This document shows, piece by piece, positions 56,200-64,000 of a DNA stretch of 64,000 bases. The translations under genes were made by a program, and so were the position numbers. Under the pieces are notes generated by a model. That model saw only the letters and a list, made by a program, of their open reading frames with translations, was not told where the DNA came from and searched no databases. The stretch spans positions 12,963,740-13,027,739 of the forward strand of contig NC_069099.1 of assembly GCF_947172395.1 (NCBI RefSeq), written 5' to 3'. Positions within the stretch are counted from its first letter, which is position 1; every line of letters starts with the position of its first letter. This DNA comes from Bicyclus anynana (Eukaryota > Arthropoda > Insecta > Lepidoptera > Nymphalidae).

Positions 56200-58205
56200 A
56201 TTTATTATTCACATCAGGTTTCACAGTTCTTTAAACAGTATAAGATGCAACCGTTAAGCACTAAGGAATACAACTGTTGACTAATAAACTAGATAAGCAA
56301 TGTGAAATTTCGTGTACCCGTCAATTTGTAGCTTTAAAACACTACAAAGTTTACAAATCACCCGTTTATCAGTGATGTAATTTGGAACAATCAGTTTTCC
56401 CATACCTAGAAACTTAATTAGGGTTTACGTAATCCAAATCAACTGCAAGTCAAAAAATATTACGAGCATAAACCAAAATATGCTCAAGCAGTGATAATTA
56501 TCTACATCGTTGTGATCATCGTTAAGTTCGCCGTTGTTAATAATTTAACACATGCTCGTAGATAACGTAGGATACGGAATAGTAACTACGAGTATATTTA
56601 ATAAATAATATTTAGGATTATTAAAATTGTTCATCGATGTTTTAATTAAAGTATACTAAATGTATAAATATTTAAATTTTATTTATTAAAGATTAGTCAA
56701 TATTTGCGCACCAACCACTTCTCTTTGTAAACGTGAACTCCTTATAATTAACAGTTGCCTGGAAGATATCACTTTAGAGATAAGGCCGCCATTACACCAT
56801 TGTTTGTATTTTTACTTGGTTTGTTTTTGTAAAATTTTGTTATTTTGTTTTTGGTGTAATAAAGTGTTATATTATTATTAATTATTTATCAATTATACAC
56901 GAAAACAGATATTATTGCAAACAAACGTAACTTAGTCGTTTGAATGTACATAATGTTACAGAAATTATGTTTTCTTCTATTTATAGTAGTTTTTTACGAC
57001 TAGAAGTAAGTATATCTGCCTGTTCCAGTAACTATAAAATGAAATTGAAAATGAAATTAAATCTAAAGTTCTTGCTAAAATAAATCAGTTTGTAATTAAC
57101 AAATTTTCATACATTTCGTTATAAAATAATCATGCTTCATTTCATAGCTGCAACGTTGTAAGGACGACTATACCGGCATCGTTGTAAGAGTTAACAGAAT
57201 AGAAGTGCTCTGCTTGCAAGTTGCATTGCACATGATAGCAATCTACATAGGTAACACTTTGGTAACACATGACCCCATCCAAAAAGTTCACGTCTCATCT
57301 GTTTCCCACAGATAAGAATCTGAACGTCTGTCATTGCGGAGTGTAGACGGTTTTAATAAAAAGCCGTTCGTTTAATTGTGACATCATTGTTTCAATTCAT
57401 CAGTCAATTTGACGCAACCTTCGGCTGAGAACGATTCGGCGTAATAGACTTACACAACTTTTAGAGCTTCATTAAAAAAAAAGAAGTAATATACCTATAT
57501 ATTTAAAAAAAATCCAATTTTTTTAATTCGAGTTAAAACAGTATGTTGTTTTTGGAATGACCTACTTACACTATTTTTCTACAAAAGCTTATTCGTAAAT
57601 ATCGCATTGAAGTATAAATATATATAAAGAAGTAGCTATGAATTGTTTCCCACAGTGGAAAAAAAATCTGAAAACTGCTGATCGTAAAAGTGGGGATACT
57701 ATCTACTTACATGATAGTTTTAACTTTTTATTTATTTTTGAATAAAGACTGTAATGCTGGGTTTTATACTATTGTTTAGATTTTAATACAGACCTGACCT
57801 TTAATACATACATACATGTATGTAAATACGACGTACCAATCAGTATGCCTACTTCCAATATGGGTATCAAATCAAAGAAACTCGTGAGGAGTGTACTCAC
57901 ACCTGACGTTTAGCTGATGTAGTGGACAAATAGTAGTCAAACTTCTCATTACATTTGATATGAGTATCTACCAACTTAAAGTTTATAATTTCCTAGTTAA
58001 GTATCTACCAACCTAAATTTTATAACATCCTAGTTAATTATCATAAATGCAATCGTTTCTTATCTTTGATTATTTATCTACTAACGGACCCGGTCAATCG
58101 TCGTTTTCACAATTACGCAAGCAACCAATCAACTATCGGCGACAAACATCAACTTTAGGATTACAAGTAGGTTATTTATACTAATATATAAACTATATCT
58201 ATACT
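56200..58205. other. Intergenic
   Basis: About 2 kb of AT-rich, mostly unique-looking DNA. No exon, repeat or regulatory cluster could be supported. Confidence 0.55.
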
Positions 58206-58410
58206 TCTATACTAATATATAAAGCTGAAGAGTTTGTTTGTTTGTTTGTTTGTTTGATTGAACGCGCTAATCTCAGGAACTACTGGTTCGATTTGAAAAA
58301 TTCTTTTAGTGTTAGATAGCCCATTTATTGAGGAAGGCTATAGGCTATATTATCCCCGTATTTCTACAGGAACGGGAACCACGCATGTGAATCCGCGCGG
58401 CGTCTACTAG
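58206..58410 (+). mobile_element. Short non-autonomous Helitron (family 1)
   Basis: TCTATACTAATATATAAAGC start, TTTG run at 58231-58255, end GGCGTCTACTAG. Confidence 0.85.
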
Positions 58411-58861
58411 TAGATAAATAAATGACATCACCGCAAATCTTTTTGTCGAGCCGTGTCTAAACCCTTTCAACTCTGCCTGGGCGTAAACGCGTCCCTGCCA
58501 ACGCGTGTGAAAACTAATTGATTTCCTATTAACGTTGTTTACGCTTTTTTTTTGCTGCAATCACGCACTCGGTTCTCGTTACGTGTCTCGGTCATACATC
58601 ACGACTTAATAAGAGTATAGAATAGTTTTTCCTGAAATTATCTTATGAGCACATGATGCAAGAATTCCGGGTATGTAGAAAAAGTTGTTATGAAAATATT
58701 TTTTCCTGTTTTTAATAAACTTCCAAAAAAAGTTCTTAATTTGGCGATTCAAGTCGTCATCGTCAGCCCACTTCAGAATATTTCTGGAGCTACGGCCCAC
58801 CGTGCTACTAAAAATGATTAGCCAGTTTTTATATAGTGACATTACGCCGCCACTAGGGAGA

Positions 58862-58927
58862 GGACCCCTCTCATTCTGAGAGGAGACTCGAGCTCAGCAG
58901 TGAGCCGAATATGGGTTGATGACGACG
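58862..58927 (+). mobile_element. SINE family A 3' end only
   Basis: 'cccctctcattctgagagg' to 'gagccgaatatgggttgat'. Confidence 0.75.
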
Positions 58928-59036
58928 AGGGAGAGGATATCATGAGTATTCAGTATTTATTTCCCCAGTTGCCAGTCACTTAACTTCGTGGCAACTCTTC
59001 AATAGATACCCTTAAGTTTTATATTTAACATAACTT

Positions 59037-59192
59037 AGTTCCCGTTCCCGTGAGCGTACGGGGATGAAATATAGCTTATGACACTCACAAATAACGTGGC
59101 TTTCGATTGGTAAAATAATTTTTATAATCGGTTCTGTAAATCCGGAGATTAACCTACCATAAATTTTACGTCTTTACAGTATTAGTATACAG
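59037..59192 (-). mobile_element. Helitron family 2 fragment
   Basis: 'agttcccgttcccgtgagcg', 'gacactcacaaataacgtgg' and 'tttacagtattagtata'; the CTAG end is lost. Confidence 0.5.
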
Positions 59193-59782
59193 TGAAACGT
59201 TACCGTATCCGCTAAAATAGTTAATTCCAACTCCAATAATGTATTAATTCATAACTTATAAATAGAATTAACAGTAATTATTTATTAATGCTCAAAAGCT
59301 CAATCAAAAACCGCCGACCCATTATTATTAAACGATTCTTGAGATCGTGAGATAAAAGTGACACCTACGGATAAATTCGAGATTAGCTTACCTACGAGGT
59401 AAGCGTGTTTATTCAATCTTTTCCTTATCTTAATTTTGACCGACTTCTGAAATGAATACTGTAGGAATAGTAGTCTGAGACGGATATGACGTCGTTCGAT
59501 ATTATGTTGGCTCGTGCCTATGCTAGGTGGCGCGACTTGTTATAGTGGGAGTTAGAGAGGGGGAGCGATCGGGTGCCCGTGAATTGCAATATAAGGTGCT
59601 CACCATACGGTCGGCTAAGTGGTCTTCATGGATTATTTGGAATAGGTTACTTGGGATAGGCGGGGAGAATGGCTTGAGCAGTGAATGATGAGTGCTGGCT
59701 AGACCGAAGGCATCCCTTAAACCTGCAGTTTGGTGTAATTAAGTTGTCTCGACCAATATTGTGGATCATAAACCTTTGCTCA
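59193..59782. other. Intergenic
   Basis: A GC-richer patch at 59470-59600 has no coding evidence. Confidence 0.5.
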
Positions 59783-59873
59783 TCATCATTATTAACAACC
59801 CATATCCGGCTCACTGCTGAGCTCGAGTCTCCTCTCAGAATGAGAGGGGTTAGGCCAATAGACCACCACGCTG
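59783..59873 (-). mobile_element. SINE family A 3' part, cut by the gap
   Basis: 'caacccatatccggctcac' through 'gaccaccacgctg', then Ns. Confidence 0.75.
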
Positions 59874-60073
59874 NNNNNNNNNNNNNNNNNNNNNNNNNNN
59901 NNNNNNNNNNNNNNNNNNNNNNNNNNNNNNNNNNNNNNNNNNNNNNNNNNNNNNNNNNNNNNNNNNNNNNNNNNNNNNNNNNNNNNNNNNNNNNNNNNNN
60001 NNNNNNNNNNNNNNNNNNNNNNNNNNNNNNNNNNNNNNNNNNNNNNNNNNNNNNNNNNNNNNNNNNNNNNNNN
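59874..60073. other. Assembly gap (200 Ns)
   Basis: Unknown bases. An open frame called across the gap is meaningless. Confidence 1.
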
Positions 60074-60282
60074 TTTTCAGTTATATTTTTCAGTTATTTA
60101 AAAAAAAATATCACGTGTCTCAAACGGTGTAGGTAAAACATCGTGAGGAAACCTGCATACCTGAGAGTTTATTTAATTCTCTATGTGTGTGAAGTCAATG
60201 CCAATCCGCTTTGGGCCAGCAAGGTGGATAAGCCTAACCCTCTTATTCTGAGACGAGACTGGTACTTAACAGTAAGCCAAAT
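60074..60282 (+). mobile_element. SINE family A, plus strand, cut by the gap
   Basis: 'atatcacgtgtctcaaacgg' to 'gtaagccaaat'; its tRNA-like head would lie in the gap. Confidence 0.75.
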
Positions 60283-60283
60283 C

Positions 60284-60565
60284 ATCATCATTACCAACCC
60301 ATATTCGGCTCACTGCTGAATTCGAGTCACCTCTAAGAATGAGACGGGTTAGGCCGATAGTCCACCACGCTGACCCAATTGGCCGACTTCACACACGCAG
60401 ATATGGTATGCAGGTTTCCTAACGATGTTTATCCTTCACTGTTTGAGACACGAGATATTTAATTTCCTAAAATGCACACAACTGAAAAGTTGGAGGTGCA
60501 TGCCCCGGACGAGATTCGAACCCACACCCTCCGGAATCGAAGGCAGAGGTCATATCCATTGAGTA
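60284..60565 (-). mobile_element. SINE family A, minus strand
   Basis: Tail-to-tail with the previous copy. B-box complement 'gattcgaacccacacc' near 60513. Confidence 0.8.
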
Positions 60566-61007
60566 AGTAAGTAAGCCAAATATGGGTTGGTTGATGATGA
60601 CGATTGATTTTATTACGTAGAGCAAAGTCGTAAGTAAAACCTTGTCAAAACAAAAAAAAACATTTGTGCTGAGTGTCCTAAAAGGAAAACACGCTAAGGT
60701 CACTAGTAAAGGTTTATTGATTGACTGGCGAGAGGGTCGCAAACTTTTCCAGAGGGTGGCATTAGTTTCGCTTCATTGGACCGCAATTAAAAGAGGGAAG
60801 TGTTATTGAGTTAGGAGCTGAGGAATGAGCTCGGATTACTGAGTTTTCTGTTTGCTGTCAATTATTTATTGATTGTATGTGGTAGAATTGATTTTATTTG
60901 ACGCACTGACGTGTATTACGTAGTTTGAAAAGCTTTGGCTTGTAACCGATGAGATAAGAGAGCCTCGGATTTCATTGATTTCAGCGTTAACAACCCATAT
61001 TAAAATT
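60566..61007. other. Intergenic
   Basis: Nothing recognised. Confidence 0.5.
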
Positions 61008-61385
61008 ATATAGAAGGCTTAGAGTCACACAGCGGGCGATGGAACGAGCTATGCTTGAGTATCTTTGTGAGCGAATCAGAAATAAGGACATCCGCAGAAG
61101 AACTAAAGTCACCGACATAGCTTTACGTATCGCGAAGCTGAAATGGCAACGGGTGGGGCACATAGTTCGAAGAGCCGATGGACGTTGGGGTCCCAAAGTG
61201 CTGGAATGGCGACCCCGCACTAGTAAGCGCAGTGTTGGCCGACCCCCAACCTGGTGGACTGCCGACATCAAGCGAGTTGCAGGGATTCGCTGGATGCAGG
61301 CGGCTCAGTATCGTGATGTTTGGAAGTCCTTACAAAAGGCCTATGTCCTGCAATGAACGTGAATTGTCTGACATGACGATGATAA
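61008..61385 (+). mobile_element. RTE-like LINE 3' end with open C-terminal frame
   Basis: 105 residues are open from 61039: RIRNKDIRRRTKVTDIALRI, AKLKWQRVGHIVRRADGRWG, VLEWRPRTSKRSVGRPPTWW, TADIKRVAGIRWMQAAQYRD and a stop after AYVLQ. It is the best-preserved copy of the family that is scattered over the window. The 3' tail has GATGAT-type triplets (61376-61385). The RT core is absent. Confidence 0.8.
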
Positions 61386-61551
61386 TAGCTATCAGTTGGC
61401 TATAAATCGTACAAGGCCTTTCGTTTGTCCACTGCGCTTTAGATGTACGCAGATGTTATTCGATGCACTTATTCTGGCAAGTGATCTTATCCAAAATTGC
61501 ATTGCACATAAAGTTAATATTAATATTATTTTATAACCGTACTAGCGGACT

Positions 61552-62394
61552 CGCTCAAGCTTCGCTTTGACTTATTAATTTATTTATTTGCACTTCTTCC
61601 CTATCCCTACCTTACACTACCATACTCCTACCCCTACCCCTACCCTACCCCTACCCTACCTCTACTCTACCCCTACCCTACCCTACCCTACAACTACCCT
61701 ACCACTACCCTACCCCTACCCTATCCCTATACCATAAACCTACCCTACCACTACCCTACCCTACCCCTACCCTACCCCTACCCTACCCCTACCCTACCCC
61801 TACCCTACCCCTACCCTACCCCTACCCTACCCCTACCCTACCCCTACCCTACCCCTACCCTACCCCTACCCTACCCCTACCCTACCCCTACCCTACCCCT
61901 ACCCTACCCCTACCCTACCCCTACCCTACCCCTACCCTACCCCTACCCTACCCCTACCCTACCCCTACCCTACCCCTACCCTACCCCTACCCTACCCCTA
62001 CCCTACCCCTACCCTACCCCTACCCTACCCCTACCCTACCCCTACCCTACCCCTACCCTACCCCTACCCTACCCCTACCCTACCCCTACCCTACCCCTAC
62101 CCTACCCCTACCCTACCCCTACCCTACCCCTACCCTACCCCTACCCTACCCCTACCCTACCCCTACCCTACCCCTACCCTACCCCTACCCTACCGCTACC
62201 CTACCCCTACCCTATCCCTATACCATACCCCTACCCTACCACTACCCTATCCTAGGATTTAGGGGTTTGAAAAATAGATGTTGGCCGATTCTCAGACCTA
62301 CTGAATATGCACAAAAAATTTCATCAAAATCGGTCGAGCCGTTTCGGAGGAGTTCAAGTTCGAACACCGCGACACGAGAATTTTATATATTAGA
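61552..62394 (-). mobile_element. Helitron (family 3) expanded by a CCCTA array
   Basis: CTAG at 61552-61555 with 'cggactcgctcaagcttcgc' forms the 3' end in complement. The 5' end in complement is 'cgagaattttatatattaga' at 62375-62394, next to 'aaaatcggtcgagccgtttc'. Same family as 38277-38436, which is only 160 bp. Confidence 0.6.
61612..62252. repeat. 11-bp CCCTACCCCTA array, about 640 bp
   Basis: Near-perfect from about 61760 to 62200, with degenerate flanks containing CACTA and CTATA variants. The complement is runs of GGG and GGGG separated by TA, a G-quadruplex-compatible pattern. It differs from the insect telomere unit TTAGG. Confidence 0.95.
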
Positions 62395-62419
62395 TTTATT
62401 TCTTGTTTCTTTTTCTCTT

Positions 62420-62780
62420 TTTCGATTGGCTCTCTGGAAGAGATTGTTCATTAGCGATAAGGCTGCCAATTGTACATTAGTTTTTAAGTTAATTTCTTGC
62501 TTTTTAATCGACGCCTCCCGTGACCAGAAGGCTGGCCTATATTTAGGCCAAAGAATTAGTATTGCCATACAACGTGGCAATACTGCCAGCCTTCTGGGCA
62601 CTTTACCAATGATCGTCGATTCGAACGAATTCTACGACGCCTGAGTCATTAGATAAAATTTATATTTAGTATATTTCCTTTTTAATTTTTATAATATGTA
62701 GTTATAGATAGGTACGTAGTTTTAATATTATTGTAAAATTTTATAAAATTTAAATAAAATTTCTTGCTTGTTATTATTCT
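62420..62780 (+). mobile_element. LINE 3' end with C-terminal peptide
   Basis: The frame ending at 62641-62643 reads LGQRISIAIQRGNTASLLGT then LP, a C-terminal motif I know from lepidopteran LINE polyproteins. Preceding 'ctctggaagagattg' and 'gcgataaggctgcc' and the trailing A/T-rich region ending near 62780 are also typical LINE 3' pieces. Confidence 0.5.
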
Positions 62781-63067
62781 TTTTGGTGTACAATATATAG
62801 GATATTTCATTCATTCATTCACCGTTAAATGGACTTGGTGTTGTTTGGTTTAAATTATCTATTTTCAAAAAACTTTAAAATATTTGAAACTATACTTTAG
62901 CTAAACTCAATGTAGAATGTTAATGTAATTGTCAACAAACAACATAAAAAACCTATGTCATTTCATACCCAAATTATTTACTTTGTTTTTTTGTAAAATA
63001 TTACTCAAAATTTTAACTATATCTAATTGTTCTAAGCTTATCTAATTCTTTAGCTTAATCTGATTTA
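62781..63067. other. Intergenic
   Basis: AT-rich; nothing recognised. Confidence 0.5.
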
Positions 63068-63227
63068 CGTATTTGTTTGTTTGAACGCGCTAATCACAGG
63101 AACTACTGGTCCGTTGAAAAGAAATCAGTGTTAGATAGCCTTTTTATCGAAGAAGGTTATAGGCTATAATTTATTCCCATATTCTTACGGGAACGGGAAC
63201 CACGCGGGTGAAACCGGCGTCTCCTAG
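63068..63227 (+). mobile_element. Helitron family 1, 5'-truncated
   Basis: 'tttgaacgcgctaatcacag' to 'accggcgtctcctag'; the TCTATACTAA start is missing. Confidence 0.75.
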
Positions 63228-63475
63228 TCTTCTATAAATTTGAATGAGTCCTGTTAAAACCGTTTCAGGTGTTTATGTGAATAAGTTTAAACATTTCAAA
63301 CACACAGTTATTCCGAAGTCATAGACAAGCACTTCAATTTTATTTATATGTATTAATAGTTAATCAGAATAGGTCCACCAGCGTAGGTCATAGCCCGGAG
63401 GCTTAGGCGTAAACATAGCGAACTTTCACCGCGTCCCCGCAGCTTTAGTTACGAGTAAGCTGGATTTATTTATCC

Positions 63476-63792
63476 TTTAAAGCCTCCTATTTATCCTTTA
63501 AAACCCTTGACTACAATCTTAGCTGATGGTAAGTGATGATGCAATCTAAGATGGAAGTGGGCTAACTTGTTAGGAAGAGGATGAAAATCCACACCCCTTT
63601 CGGTTTCTACACGCCATCGTACCGGAACGCTAAATCACTTGGCGTTACGTCTTTGCCGGTAGGGTGGTAACTAGCCACGGCTGAAGCCTCCCACCAGCCA
63701 GACCTGGACAAATTAAAAAAACCCAGCTGGGGATCGAACCCGGGACCTCCGTCTTGTAAATCCACCGCACATACCACTGCGCCACGGAGGCC
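63476..63792 (-). mobile_element. SINE family B
   Basis: Full-length-like minus copy: 'cttgactacaatcttagctg' at the tail, B-box complement 'gatcgaacccggg' near 63729, head 'cactgcgccacggaggcc'. Confidence 0.85.
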
Positions 63793-63811
63793 TTTAGATT
63801 TTTATCTTAGA

Positions 63812-64000
63812 ATAGCCGGCGCCCCACGATTTAACTCGCGTAGTTCCCGTACCTGTGTGAAAACAGAGGTAAAATATAGTCTGTGACACTCACAAATAAC
63901 ATGGCTTTTAAGGGATAAAAGAATTTTCAAAATCGCTTTAGTAAATCTAAAGATTCCCCTACAATACCGCAAAGATTACCTCCTTATTAATTTAGATATT
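63812..64000 (-). mobile_element. Helitron family 2, runs to the window edge
   Basis: 'gccggcgccccacgattta', 'gacactcacaaataacatgg' and 'ttagtaaatctaaagatt'; the terminal bases may lie beyond 64000. Confidence 0.5.

Noticed and set aside
59681..60136. 151-codon frame across the gap
   Set aside because: More than 60 codons are Ns; the real parts are SINE sequence.
60987..61271. 94-codon minus-strand frame
   Set aside because: Antisense shadow of the RTE-like C-terminal coding sequence at 61039-61356.
61612..62252. Telomere or interstitial telomeric repeat
   Set aside because: The insect telomere unit is TTAGG. This array is CCCTACCCCTA inside a Helitron that also exists without expansion.
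1..64000. Bacterial operon, phage or plasmid system
   Set aside because: No operon-like gene order, ribosome-binding sites, integrase-att structures or replication genes; all recognised elements are eukaryotic retroelements, Helitrons and MITEs.

Overview
This window looks like repeat-dense, gene-poor chromosomal DNA of an insect, most likely a moth or butterfly (Lepidoptera). The background is AT-rich. There are no operons, ribosome-binding sites or long uninterrupted host genes. The repeat families fit Lepidoptera: short Helitrons that begin TCTATACTAATATTATAAA and end near GGCGTCAGCTAG, several tRNA-derived SINE families with a GGTTCGAATCC-type B box, RTE-like LINE tails ending in ATG/GAT triplets, Jockey-like LINE ends, and palindromic MITEs. 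This assignment is from memory of the families; no database search was possible.

Layout. 0-5 kb: a Jockey-like LINE 3' end (735-1090), a candidate minus-strand terminal coding exon (2095-2320), RTE fragments, and a CRE/CCAAT-like motif cluster (3810-3853). 5.4-9.6 kb: a Helitron-framed element filled by about 32 units of a GC-rich hairpin satellite of 114 or 84 bp. A 5'-truncated LINE with RT motif YADD and a perfect 12-bp target duplication (9611-10559) abuts its end. 10.5-30 kb: intergenic DNA with nested transposons, including a MITE carrying a Helitron and itself sitting in an RTE copy (18.5-19.1 kb). This stretch also has two inverted 500-bp elements (16.8 and 24.2 kb) and a 1.16-kb composite element with 130-bp tandem repeats and a long palindrome (22.0-23.2 kb).

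30-46 kb: two foldback elements, a Ty3/Gypsy integrase C-terminus with a putative LTR (31.0-32.1 kb), a deleted DNA transposon keeping only the ends of its transposase (34.2-35.3 kb), an unassigned 78-codon open segment (36.3-36.6 kb), a second GC-hairpin array (37.3-37.7 kb), a 562-bp TIR element inside another repeat (38.6-39.1 kb), and a perfect 54-bp palindrome (40.0 kb). 46-64 kb: a 340-bp satellite (46.9-48.2 kb), the best candidate for a small spliced gene (49.5-50.3 kb), SINEs with intact target duplications (51.3 and 52.4 kb), inverted Jockey ends (53-54 kb), a 200-bp assembly gap flanked by SINEs (59.87-60.07 kb), and a CCCTA-type array inside a Helitron (61.6-62.3 kb).

No complete, confidently identified host protein-coding gene was found. 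Four segments look like host exons by splice signals and open frames (2.1-2.3, 36.3-36.6, 49.5-50.3 and 54.1-54.3 kb), but none was recognised. The main theme is that at least three transposon types carry internally expanded tandem arrays, and one hairpin-rich satellite core appears in two structurally unrelated elements.
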